A stretch of 64,000 bases of DNA from Cognatiluteimonas telluris (lineage in GTDB: Bacteria > Pseudomonadota > Gammaproteobacteria > Xanthomonadales > Xanthomonadaceae). The translations under genes and the position numbers were made by a program. Location: the NCBI RefSeq assembly GCF_011320095.1, contig NZ_JAANOY010000009.1, forward strand, positions 1-64,000. Direction: 5' to 3'. The notes under the pieces were generated by a model. It saw only the letters and a program-made list of their open reading frames with translations, had not been told where the DNA came from and did no database searches. Positions 26,263 through 34,711 of the stretch are shown piece after piece (the stretch's first letter is position 1; the number at the start of each line of letters is the position of its first letter).

Positions 26263-27639
26263 ATGAACATCCTCGACGGTCGCGACGGCCCTGCCGGCGG
26301 CGTTTCCCGCCCGGCCCGCGACATCCTCAGCCCCAGCCAGCTCAACACCCTGGCCCGCGACCTGCTGGAAGGCAGCTTCCCGCTGATCTGGGTGGAGGGC
26401 GAACTCAGCGGGGTCTCCCGGCCGGGCTCCGGGCACCTGTATTTCTGCCTCAAGGACGCCCGGGCGCAGGTGCGCTGCGCGATGTTCAAGCCCAAGAGCA
26501 GCTGGCTGAAATTCGTCCCGCGCGAAGGCATGCGCGTGCTCGCGCGCGGCCGGCTGACCCTGTACGAGGCGCGCGGCGAGTACCAGCTGGTGCTCGACCA
26601 CATGGAGGAAGCGGGCGAAGGCGCGTTGCGGCGGGCGTTCGAGGAGCTGCGCGCCAGGCTCACCGCCGAAGGCCTGTTCGAGCAGGCGCGCAAGCGTCCA
26701 CTGCCGGCGCACCCGCGCAGGCTCGGCGTGCTCACCTCGCCCAGCGGCGCCGCGGTGCGCGACGTGCTGAGCGTGCTCGCGCGGCGCTTCCCGCTGCTGC
26801 ACGTTGAGATCCTGCCGGTGCTGGTGCAGGGTGCGAATGCCGCGGCGCAGATCACCACGATGCTGCGACGGGCCTCGGCCAGCGGCCGCTACGACCTGCT
26901 GCTGCTCACCCGCGGCGGCGGATCGCTGGAAGACCTGTGGGCGTTCAACGACGAGCAGCTGGTGCGCGCCATCGCGGCCTCCGCGGTGCCGGTGGTTTCC
27001 GCCGTGGGCCACGAAACCGATTTCAGCCTCGCCGATTTCGCGGCGGATTTGCGCGCACCCACGCCATCGGCTGCGGCCGAGTTGCTGGCGCCCAGCCGGG
27101 AGGATCTGTCGCGCCGCCTGCGTGCGCTGGAAGCGCGCGTCGGCAACCTGCAGCGGCAGCAATTGCGCGCGGCGATGCAACGCGCCGACCGCGCGGCGCT
27201 GCGCTTGCAGGCGCTGCGGCCACAGGCGCGGCTGCAGATGCTGCAGCGGCGCCAGCTCGACGCCCTGCGCCGGCTCACCGCGGCCTGGAAGCGGCGCATC
27301 GAGGTCGACCGCGCCAGCCTGCGGCACGCCGACACGGTGCTGCGCGCGGCGCATCCGCAACGACGCCTGGCGCGGCTGCGGGAACGCCTGGCGGCCATGG
27401 CCGTACGCCCGCAGTCCGCGATCGCACGCCGGCTGTCCAGCGACGCACTGCACCTGCGCGGCCTGGCGCGCTCGCTGCACGCCGTGAGCCCACTGGCGAC
27501 GGTCGCGCGCGGTTACGCGATCCTGCAGCGCGAGGATGGACGCGTTGTGCGCAGCGTGCTGGATGTCGTCGCTGGCGACTCCGTCGACGCGCGCTTGTCC
27601 GACGGCCAGCTGCGCTTGCGTGTCGAGGATGCTCCATAG
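26263..27639 (+). CDS. xseA: Exodeoxyribonuclease VII large subunit
   Basis: A 458-residue nuclease subunit. The N-terminal OB-fold is [27 protein letters not shown], and the catalytic domain includes [32 protein letters not shown] and [30 protein letters not shown] long arginine-rich coiled-coil region follows, and the C-terminal GYAILQ motif is present. The small subunit XseB is not adjacent. Start ATG 26263 (MNILDGRDG). Confidence 0.95.
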   Translation: MNILDGRDGPAGGVSRPARDILSPSQLNTLARDLLEGSFPLIWVEGELSGVSRPGSGHLYFCLKDARAQVRCAMFKPKSSWLKFVPREGMRVLARGRLTLYEARGEYQLVLDHMEEAGEGALRRAFEELRARLTAEGLFEQARKRPLPAHPRRLGVLTSPSGAAVRDVLSVLARRFPLLHVEILPVLVQGANAAAQITTMLRRASASGRYDLLLLTRGGGSLEDLWAFNDEQLVRAIAASAVPVVSAVGHETDFSLADFAADLRAPTPSAAAELLAPSREDLSRRLRALEARVGNLQRQQLRAAMQRADRAALRLQALRPQARLQMLQRRQLDALRRLTAAWKRRIEVDRASLRHADTVLRAAHPQRRLARLRERLAAMAVRPQSAIARRLSSDALHLRGLARSLHAVSPLATVARGYAILQREDGRVVRSVLDVVAGDSVDARLSDGQLRLRVEDAP

Positions 27640-27676
27640 CCCCCCGTTCGCAGGCGCAATCCGCGGGCCCCGATTC

Positions 27677-27750
27677 GCAGGAGCGGTTTCAGCCGCGAGC
27701 GTTCCAACACAACGCCACCGGCACGAGCTCGCGGTTGAAGGCGCTCCGAC
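27677..27750. repeat. Inverted pair of REP-like elements
   Basis: Two related units in opposite orientation, separated by about 23 bases: one reads gcaggagcgg/tttcagccgcgagcg (27677-27701), the other is the reverse complement of a gtcggagcgcc/ttcaaccgcgagctc unit (27725-27750). Relatives are at 34558, 34611 and 42063. They lie in the gap between xseA and the ALDH gene. Confidence 0.7.
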
Positions 27751-27786
27751 AAAACACGCGGCCCGCGCCGCTCATTGGAGATTCCA

Positions 27787-29223
27787 ATGCTCCAGACATC
27801 CTATCCGTACTATCTGGCCAATACCCCGGTCGCCGCCAACACCGACCTGGACGTGCTCGACAAATACACGGGCAAGATCGCCACCTGCGTCGCCTTCGCC
27901 GATGCCACCGCGGTCGAGCAGGCCATCGCCGCCGCCAGCGCGGCCCGCGCGGCGATGGCGGCATTCCCGCCGGACGCGCGCCGCGATGTGCTCGAGCATT
28001 GCGTGCGCCGCTTCAGCGAGCGCCAGGAAGAACTCGCGCAGGCGCTGTGCATCGAGGCCGGCAAGCCGATCCGCGATGCACGCGGCGAGGTTGCCCGCCT
28101 CATCGACACCTTCCGCATCGCCGCCGGCGAAGCCACGCGCATCGACGGCGAAGTGATCGAGCTGCAGGTCTCCCCGCGCACGCGCGGCTATCGCGGCATG
28201 GTCAAGCGGGTGCCGGTCGGCGCCTGCGCATTCATCACGCCCTTCAACTTCCCATTGAACCTCGTGGCGCACAAGGTCGCCCCCGCCATCGCCGCCGGTT
28301 GTCCGTTCGTGTTGAAGCCCGCGGCGAAGACGCCGATCGGCGCGTTGATCATCGCCCAGGTGCTGGCCGAGACCGACCTGCCGCCCGGCGCGTTTTCGGT
28401 CCTGCCCTGCTCCAACGACGATGCCGCGCTGCTGGTGGAGGACGAGCGCATCGCGCTGCTGAGTTTCACCGGCGGACTGGTCGGCTGGGACCTGAAGGCA
28501 CGCGCCGGACGCAAGAAGGTCACGCTCGAACTCGGCGGTAATGCAGCCTGCATCGTCGACGCCGACCCGGGCTTGCCGCTGGATGCCGTCGTCGAACGCC
28601 TGGTGTCCGGCGCGTACTACCAGTCCGGGCAGAGCTGCATCAGCGTGCAGCGCATCTTCGCGCACGCCGGCGTGCACGATGCGTTACGCGCAAAACTGCA
28701 GTCGGCGGTTGCGGCATTGCGCATGGGCGACCCGCACGACGAGGACGTCTTCATCGGCCCGGTCATCGACGAGGCCGCGGCGGAGCGGATCGAGCGCTGG
28801 ATCGCCGACGCCGTGGCGGCCGGTGCGCGCGTGCTCGCGGGTGGCCCGCGTCGCGGCACGCTGGTGCCGGCGATGTTGCTGGAGCGCGTGCCGCACGATG
28901 CCGACCTCTATCGCAAGGAAGCCTTCGGGCCGGTGGCCTGCATCGAACCCTTCGACGATTTCGACGATGCACTGGCACGGGTCAATGACAGCGACTTCGG
29001 CCTGCAGGCGGGTGTGTTCACCGGCGCGCTGGCACACGCCATGCGCGCGTGGGATGGACTGGAGGTCGGTGGCGTGATCGTCGGCGACATCCCGAGCTTC
29101 CGCGTCGACAACATGCCCTACGGCGGCGTCAAGGGATCCGGCTCGGGCCGCGAGGGCATCCGCGCGGCCATCGCCGACATGACCGAGCCGCGACTGCTGG
29201 TGATCCGCGACGCACCCCGCTGA
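27787..29223 (+). CDS. NAD(P)-dependent aldehyde dehydrogenase
   Basis: A 478-residue aldehyde dehydrogenase, complete. Motifs: ACAFITPFNFPLNLVAHKVAPA, LKPAAKTPIGA, the catalytic glutamate in KKVTLELGGNAACI, and the catalytic cysteine in YQSGQSCISVQR. The end (NMPYGGVKGSGSGREG) is typical of the succinate-semialdehyde/lactaldehyde-like branch. An upstream TTG could extend it by four residues, but GGAG lies 6 bases before ATG 27787, which I prefer. Substrate unknown. It converges on the GGDEF-EAL gene; the 72-base gap contains only a GC-rich partial hairpin. Confidence 0.87.
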   Translation: MLQTSYPYYLANTPVAANTDLDVLDKYTGKIATCVAFADATAVEQAIAAASAARAAMAAFPPDARRDVLEHCVRRFSERQEELAQALCIEAGKPIRDARGEVARLIDTFRIAAGEATRIDGEVIELQVSPRTRGYRGMVKRVPVGACAFITPFNFPLNLVAHKVAPAIAAGCPFVLKPAAKTPIGALIIAQVLAETDLPPGAFSVLPCSNDDAALLVEDERIALLSFTGGLVGWDLKARAGRKKVTLELGGNAACIVDADPGLPLDAVVERLVSGAYYQSGQSCISVQRIFAHAGVHDALRAKLQSAVAALRMGDPHDEDVFIGPVIDEAAAERIERWIADAVAAGARVLAGGPRRGTLVPAMLLERVPHDADLYRKEAFGPVACIEPFDDFDDALARVNDSDFGLQAGVFTGALAHAMRAWDGLEVGGVIVGDIPSFRVDNMPYGGVKGSGSGREGIRAAIADMTEPRLLVIRDAPR

Positions 29224-29295
29224 GGGGCACGCGGCCCGGACCGGGCCGGACGGTTCGTGCGACCCGGTTTCGACTACTGCGGGTTCTGCGCTGGA

Positions 29296-32247
29296 TCAGG
29301 CATCCAGCGGGACGTTGCCGCGCATCGCCTGCGCCTCGGGCGTTCCGAGCAGGTAGCCTTGCCCGTAACCGCAACCAAGCTCGGCCAGCGTGTCGCGCTG
29401 CACGACCGTCTCGATGCCCTCGCCGATCGTGTCGATGCCCAGGGTGTTGGCGAGCGCCAGGATCGCGCGCACCAGCGCCAGGCTTTCGGCGCGGGTTTCG
29501 CCATCGAGCCCGGCCACGAAGCTGCGATCGATCTTCAATGCCTGGATCGGGAACCGATGCAGGTATGACAGCGCCGAGAAGCCGGTGCCGAAGTCGTCCA
29601 GCAGCGCCAGCACGCCGTGCTGGCGCAGCACGTTGAGCATGCGCAGCGCGCGTGGCGCGTCGTCGAGCAGCGCGACTTCGGTGATCTCGATCCGCAACCG
29701 GTGCGGGTCGGCGCGGGCATCGTCGAGCATGCGCAGCAGGCGCTCGGCGAAATCGTCGGAGCGGAAATGCCGGGGCGAGACATTGATCGACACATAGCCT
29801 TCGGGATGGCTGTGCAGCCAGCCGATCACGCGCTCGTACAGCAGCCAGTCGACCTGCTCGATCAGGCCGCTGTCCTCGCCGACGCCGACGAATTCCCCCG
29901 GCGGCAGCGGCCCGTGAAGGTCGTGGTTCCAGCGCAGCAACGCCTCATGGCCGACGATGGCACCGTCGGTGAGCCTCACGATCGGCTGGAAATGCGGCAC
30001 GAAGGAATCGCCGAGGATCGCCCGGCGCAGGTCCGCTTCCAGGTCGAGCAGCCGGATCGCATGTGCGCGCATGGCTTCGTCGAACAGCGCGCTGCGATCA
30101 CGTCCTTCGGCCTTGGCGCGGTACATCGCCGCATCGGCGTCGCGCAGGAGTTCCTCGCCCAAGCGATACCGCGGCTGCCACAGCGCGATGCCGATGCTGG
30201 CGGAAGGAAACAGTTCGCGCCCGCCGATCCACAGCGGCTTGCCGAGGGCCTCCAGGATCCGGGTGGCGAGCGCTTCGCTGGCGTCCGGGCCGTCGAGGGG
30301 GTCGGCGAGGATGGCGAATTCGTCGCCGCCGAAGCGCGCGACCACGCCGGTGTCGCCGAGTACGGCGGCGATCCGGCGCCCGACTTCCACCAGCATTTCG
30401 TCGCCGGCGGCATGGCCGATGCTGTCGTTGATCAGCTTGAATCGGTCCAGGTCCAGGAACAGCACGCCGAAGCAGGCGCCCTCGCGCGATCGCGCCTTGC
30501 TGATCGCATCGTCCAGCCGCTCCAGCAGGTGCGGGCGGTTCGGCAGGCCGGTCAGCGCATCGTGGCGCGCCTGGTGGGTGAGCCGCTGCTCGGCGCGCAT
30601 GCGTTCACCGATCTGCGCACGCAGTTCGCGGTTGGCGCCAGCCAGTTCCTGGGTGCGCGATTCGACCCGGAACTCGAGTTCCGAATGCGCCGCCTTCAGG
30701 TGCTCCTGGGTGCGCTTGCGCGCCAGGCCCGCACCGATGTGGTGGGCGACGAACGTCAGCAATTCCTGGTCGCGCGGGGTGAACACGATGTCGGGGGTGT
30801 AGCTCTGCACGGCGATCGCGCCGACCACCATGCCATCGCGCACCAGCGGCACGCCAAGCCAGCTCTGCGCATGGCTGCCATGGCTGCGCACGCTGCCGGC
30901 CGCTTCCAGGTCGGCGATGCGCGCGCGGTCGGCGAGCAGTGCCACGCCATGGGTGATGACGTATTCGGTCAGGCCGGTTCCCCGCTTGCGGGTGATGCGC
31001 AGCGAGTCGCGCTCGTCGACCGAGTACGGAAATTCGATCTGCTCGCCATCGGTCGTCAACAGCGCGATGTAGAAGTTGCGTGCGTACAGCAACTCGCCAA
31101 CCAGGTTATGGACCTCGGCATAGAAGCGCTCGAGGCTGCCGGTGGTGACCGACAGTTCTGTGATCTTGTACAGCGCACGCTGCAGGCGCTCGGCGCGCTG
31201 GCGCTCGACGATCTCCGCCTGCAGCACGAGGTTGGCCTGCTGCAGCTCGAGCGTGCGCTCGTAGACCCGGCGTTCGAGTTCGACCTGCGCGTGCTTGCGG
31301 TCCAGCGCGGTCTGGATGTGCTGGGCGACGTATTCGAGCAGCGCGCGGTCCTCGTCGCTGTACATGCCGGGTCGGTCGTAGCTCTGGACCACGATCGCGC
31401 CGCTGACACGGTCGTCGCGCCACATCGGCACGCCCAGCCAGTCGGCGCTGTCGGGGCCATGGGCCAGGTCGCGCTTGACGCCGAGCGCCCGCCGCAGCTG
31501 CTCCGATGGCCCCTGCAGCGGCAGGCCGCCATGCAGCAGCGCCACGGTGAGGCTGTTGGGCAGCTCGTCGATGCTGATTTCCAGGTCCGGCTGGGCCATG
31601 TACGGGTCCAGCGCATCGGCGAAATACAGGAAGCGGATGGTGCGCGTGGCCGCGTCGTACAGCACGATGAAGAAATTCAGTGCGTACATCAGCCCGCCGA
31701 CCACTTCGTGGATGCGGCCGAGCATCTCGTCCATTTCCAGGCCGGAGCCGGCCAGGTCGGCGATCTCGTACAAGGCCTGCTGCAGGCGCTGGGATTTGCG
31801 CAGCGATGCAACCTGCGCCTGCGCCCGCGCGGCGGCCAGCGAGGCCTCGACCGTGCGCCTGGCCAAGCCGCGCCAGGCCTCCATCACTCCGGCCGGCTGC
31901 GGCTTGGCCAGCGTGGCGACCACGACCATGCGTGCCTGGCCGTCGTCCCACGCGATCTCGCTGCCACCATTGACGCTCTCCGCCGGATTGCTGATGCAGC
32001 GGGCGGCATTGGCGCGCAATGCGTGGCTGGCGCCTTCGACGGCCGAGAGCCCCTCTCCGCAGACCGCATCGCGCCAATGAACCACGACATGGGAACCGGG
32101 TGGCAGCACCGCGGCCAGTGCCTCGGCCAGGCCATCGAGCAGGGTCGGGCCAGTCGCCTGGACAGCCGATGCGACGCCGGTCGCTGCAGCTGCGGTCGCT
32201 GCGGTTGCGTAAGCGCCTTCCTCGGCGACGATGGGTCCGCTGCTCAT
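29296..32247 (-). CDS. GAF-GAF-GGDEF-EAL cyclic di-GMP signalling protein
   Basis: A 983-residue soluble protein. Two GAF sensor domains are visible, each ending in a similar segment (SADWLGVPMWRDDRVSGAIVVQSY; SWLGVPLVRDGMVVGAIAVQSY), linked by coiled coils. The GGDEF domain is intact (ARFGGDEFAIL), and the EAL domain looks catalytic: GHEALLRW, SINVSPRHF, RIEITEVAL, LLDDFGTGFSALSYL, KIDRSFV, GEGIET. It may therefore make and/or degrade c-di-GMP, unlike the inactive FimX-like protein at 5411. Start ATG 32245-32247; the frame upstream is antisense to the divergent sigma factor. No membrane segments. Confidence 0.9.
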   Translation of the reverse strand: MSSGPIVAEEGAYATAATAAAATGVASAVQATGPTLLDGLAEALAAVLPPGSHVVVHWRDAVCGEGLSAVEGASHALRANAARCISNPAESVNGGSEIAWDDGQARMVVVATLAKPQPAGVMEAWRGLARRTVEASLAAARAQAQVASLRKSQRLQQALYEIADLAGSGLEMDEMLGRIHEVVGGLMYALNFFIVLYDAATRTIRFLYFADALDPYMAQPDLEISIDELPNSLTVALLHGGLPLQGPSEQLRRALGVKRDLAHGPDSADWLGVPMWRDDRVSGAIVVQSYDRPGMYSDEDRALLEYVAQHIQTALDRKHAQVELERRVYERTLELQQANLVLQAEIVERQRAERLQRALYKITELSVTTGSLERFYAEVHNLVGELLYARNFYIALLTTDGEQIEFPYSVDERDSLRITRKRGTGLTEYVITHGVALLADRARIADLEAAGSVRSHGSHAQSWLGVPLVRDGMVVGAIAVQSYTPDIVFTPRDQELLTFVAHHIGAGLARKRTQEHLKAAHSELEFRVESRTQELAGANRELRAQIGERMRAEQRLTHQARHDALTGLPNRPHLLERLDDAISKARSREGACFGVLFLDLDRFKLINDSIGHAAGDEMLVEVGRRIAAVLGDTGVVARFGGDEFAILADPLDGPDASEALATRILEALGKPLWIGGRELFPSASIGIALWQPRYRLGEELLRDADAAMYRAKAEGRDRSALFDEAMRAHAIRLLDLEADLRRAILGDSFVPHFQPIVRLTDGAIVGHEALLRWNHDLHGPLPPGEFVGVGEDSGLIEQVDWLLYERVIGWLHSHPEGYVSINVSPRHFRSDDFAERLLRMLDDARADPHRLRIEITEVALLDDAPRALRMLNVLRQHGVLALLDDFGTGFSALSYLHRFPIQALKIDRSFVAGLDGETRAESLALVRAILALANTLGIDTIGEGIETVVQRDTLAELGCGYGQGYLLGTPEAQAMRGNVPLDA

Positions 32248-32389
32248 GGCCGCAGGATAGCGGCCAAGCGAAGCCGGCGTCAGCCCCGCCAGGCGCGGCC
32301 GTGCGTTGGCACCGGAATGGCCGATCGCGCTGCCCGGAACCCCGCCCCCGGGCTTCACCCCGGCCCGCTCAGCCCGTACGCTGGCGGCA

Positions 32390-32968
32390 ATGGACGATGC
32401 CGCGGTCGACAACCCCCAGCCCAGCGACGAAACGCTGATGCTGGCCTGGGCCCGTGGCGATGCGGACGCCTTCGATCCGTTGTACGCGCGCCACCGCGTC
32501 CGCCTGTACCGCTACCTGATGCGCCAGCTGCGCGATCCGTCGATGGCGGACGAGTTGTTCCAGGACGTCTGGCAGCGGGTGATCGCCGCGCGCGGCGGCT
32601 GGACGCCCGACGCGAGCTTCGCGACCTGGCTGTACCGGATCGCCCACAACCGCATCGCCGATCATTGGCGCGCCCGCCAGTACCGCCCGCCGGCGCCGGC
32701 CGATGGCGACGAACGGACGGCGCGGATACCCGCCCCCGACACGCCCGAGCGCACACTCTCGCAGTTCGAACAACGCCGGCAATTACAGGTTGCGCTGGAT
32801 GCCTTGCCGCCGGAACAGCGCGAAGTACTGCTGTTGCGGCTGGAGCAGGAATTGACCCTCGAGGAGATCGGCGCGATCACCGGCGTTGGCCGCGAGACGG
32901 TGAAGTCGCGGCTGCGCTATGCGATGGACAAACTGCGCGCCGGCGTCGCCGACCCGGATTTGGCCTGA
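32390..32968 (+). CDS. ECF-family RNA polymerase sigma factor
   Basis: A 192-residue sigma factor. Region 2 includes LYARHRVRLYRYLMRQL, MADELFQDVWQRVI and ATWLYRIAHNRIADHWR; region 4 includes LDALPPEQREVLLLR and LTLEEIGAITGVGRETVKSRLRYAMDKL. The start at ATG 32390 (MDDAAVDN) is preferred over an upstream ATG, which would add about 28 residues from the divergent promoter region. The next gene encodes a one-pass membrane protein that could be its anti-sigma factor. It is distinct from the RpoE homologue at 54377. Confidence 0.9.
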   Translation: MDDAAVDNPQPSDETLMLAWARGDADAFDPLYARHRVRLYRYLMRQLRDPSMADELFQDVWQRVIAARGGWTPDASFATWLYRIAHNRIADHWRARQYRPPAPADGDERTARIPAPDTPERTLSQFEQRRQLQVALDALPPEQREVLLLRLEQELTLEEIGAITGVGRETVKSRLRYAMDKLRAGVADPDLA

Positions 32969-33026
32969 TGAAGCTGGAAACGATGCACGACCGGACATCC
33001 CACGCTCCCTGTTCGGGCACAGGCCA

Positions 33027-33977
33027 ATGACCATGCCCGACCGGCCACCACTGACCGACGAGGAGCGCGCGCTCGCCCGACGCCTGCGTGTGACGCGTCC
33101 TGCGGATGAACCTTCGCCGGCGCTGGACGCGAAGGTGCGGGCGGCCGCGCGTGCTGCGGCCGCGCCGCAACGGGGGCGGCGACGCTGGCCGGCCGTGCTT
33201 GGCCTGGCCGCCTCGCTGGTATTGGCGGTGGGCGTGGCCTGGCAGCTGCAGTTGCGCCCGGAACCGCCGCCGGCGCCGCGCAGTGAAGCCGATGCGGCCT
33301 TGCGCGCGCCGGCAGCCACCGAGGGCCGACCCGCCGCCGGGGGCGAGCAGGCCAAAGCGGCCGTCGGCGATGCCGACGCCATCGACGCGCCCAACCCGGG
33401 CCTGAGCCAGGTAGCGACTGCAACCGGACCGTTGCCACCGGTACCGGCGAAGGTTGCCATCGCGCCCAAGGTCAGGTCGGCGGCGGCGGGCGACGGCCCG
33501 CTCCCCGCGACGAAACCTGCCGCGCCGATGGTGCAGGACGTCCCGGCTCCGTTGTCGCTGCCGCCACCGCCGCCGCCATCCCCTCCGTCACCGTCACCGT
33601 CCCCGGCAGCGCCCGTCGCTTTGCCGTCGCCAGTCCTTGCTCCGGCCCCAGCCCCGGCACCGACACCGCCCATCGTCGCCCCGCAACGGTCGTCGAAGCC
33701 GGAAGCGGGCAAGGAACCTCGCAGTAGCGCCAACGCGGCGAGCGAGGCGGAGATGGCAAGCCAGCGCGCGGATGAGCGGCGCATCGGCGACGAACCGGAG
33801 GACGAGGTACCGCCCGCCACCGCCGACTCGCCCGAGGTGCGCGAGGCCTGGCTGCAACGCATCCACGGGCTGCTCGACACCGGCGACATCGCCGGCGCGC
33901 GCGCCAGCCTGCGCGAGTTCATGCGTCGCTATCCCGACTACGTCCTGCCCGAGGACCTGCGCGCGCTGACGCCATGA
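33027..33977 (+). CDS. Proline-rich single-pass membrane protein, candidate anti-sigma factor
   Basis: A 316-residue protein with a short cytoplasmic N-terminus (about 53 residues), one membrane helix (WPAVLGLAASLVLAVGVAWQL, about 54-74) and a long periplasmic region very rich in proline, alanine and serine (about 150-230, including a run of seven prolines). The tail has a small charged domain (VREAWLQRIHGLLDTGDIAGARASLREFMRRYP). No named domain is recognised. The position directly after an ECF sigma gene and the topology suggest an anti-sigma role; that is inference. Its stop overlaps the yigZ start (ATGA). Confidence 0.7.
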   Translation: MTMPDRPPLTDEERALARRLRVTRPADEPSPALDAKVRAAARAAAAPQRGRRRWPAVLGLAASLVLAVGVAWQLQLRPEPPPAPRSEADAALRAPAATEGRPAAGGEQAKAAVGDADAIDAPNPGLSQVATATGPLPPVPAKVAIAPKVRSAAAGDGPLPATKPAAPMVQDVPAPLSLPPPPPPSPPSPSPSPAAPVALPSPVLAPAPAPAPTPPIVAPQRSSKPEAGKEPRSSANAASEAEMASQRADERRIGDEPEDEVPPATADSPEVREAWLQRIHGLLDTGDIAGARASLREFMRRYPDYVLPEDLRALTP

Positions 33978-34561
33978 GCGACACCCTCGCGGCACCGGCC
34001 ACGCACGCGATCGAGGTGCGGCACAGCCGCTTCCTGGCCCGGGCCGCCACCGCCGCAAGCGTCGCCGACGCCCTCGCCTTCCTGGCGGCGCACGCCGATC
34101 GCGGCGCCACGCACAACTGCTGGGCCTACCGGATCGGCGTGGACTACCGCTCCAGCGACGATGGCGAGCCCGCGGGCACCGCCGGGCGACCGATCCTGGC
34201 CGCGATCGACGGCCAGGCGCTGGACCAGGTCGTGGTCGTGGTCACGCGCTGGTACGGCGGCATCAAGCTCGGCGCCGGCGGGCTGGTGCGCGCCTATGGC
34301 GGCGCCGCGGCCGAGTGCCTGCGCACGGCGACGCGACGGCCGCTGGTGAGGCTGTGCGAACTGGAACTGCGCGCGGGCTTCGAAGACCTCGGCGCGGTGC
34401 ATGCGTCCCTGCTTGCCCACGGGGCAGCCAAGGTCGCGGAATCGTTCGAAAGCGATGGCGTGCGGATGCAGCTGTCGCTGCCGGCCGACCAGGTCGAGGC
34501 GCTGCGGAGCCGCCTGCGGGACGCGACCCGCGACCGCGTCCGCTGGGAACGCCGTTCGTAG
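33974..34561 (+). CDS. YigZ/IMPACT-family protein
   Basis: A 195-residue protein of the UPF0029/IMPACT family. The N-terminal domain has the signature THNCWAYRIG, DDGEPAGTAGRPIL and VVVVVTRWYGGIKLGAGGLVRAYGGAA; the C-terminal DUF1949-like domain has an EF-G domain V-like fold. The cellular role is uncertain. It overlaps the previous gene by 4 bases. Its TAG stop lies inside a REP-like repeat that begins at 34558. Confidence 0.92.
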   Translation: MSDTLAAPATHAIEVRHSRFLARAATAASVADALAFLAAHADRGATHNCWAYRIGVDYRSSDDGEPAGTAGRPILAAIDGQALDQVVVVVTRWYGGIKLGAGGLVRAYGGAAAECLRTATRRPLVRLCELELRAGFEDLGAVHASLLAHGAAKVAESFESDGVRMQLSLPADQVEALRSRLRDATRDRVRWERRS

Positions 34562-34634
34562 GAGCGGCTTATCCGCGAGCTACTGGTCGTCGCCACGGGC
34601 CGCGTCGAAGGCTCGTGGCTGCAGCCGCTCCCAC
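34558..34634. repeat. Inverted pair of REP-like elements after yigZ
   Basis: The first unit (34558-34580) reads gtaggagcggct/tatccgcgagc; the second (34611-34634) is the reverse complement of gtgggagcggc/tgcagccacgagc. The TAG in the first unit is the yigZ stop codon. The remainder of the 150-base gap shows no gene. Confidence 0.7.
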
Positions 34635-34711
34635 GACGATCCATGCAGATCCATCGCACGGCGGGCGAAGGCCTGCGCGACAGCAAGCCCGTCAACCTTC
34701 ATCATTGGCCG

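Noticed and set aside
27677-27750. CRISPR-like repeat pair
   Set aside because: Only two units in inverted orientation with one spacer. Related units are dispersed singly elsewhere, which fits REP-type elements, and no cas genes are present.
29617-33030. A 1137-codon open frame on the plus strand opposite the GGDEF-EAL gene
   Set aside because: It is the antisense shadow of the GAF-GAF-GGDEF-EAL gene, which has clear domain motifs, and it also runs through the sigma factor gene in another frame.
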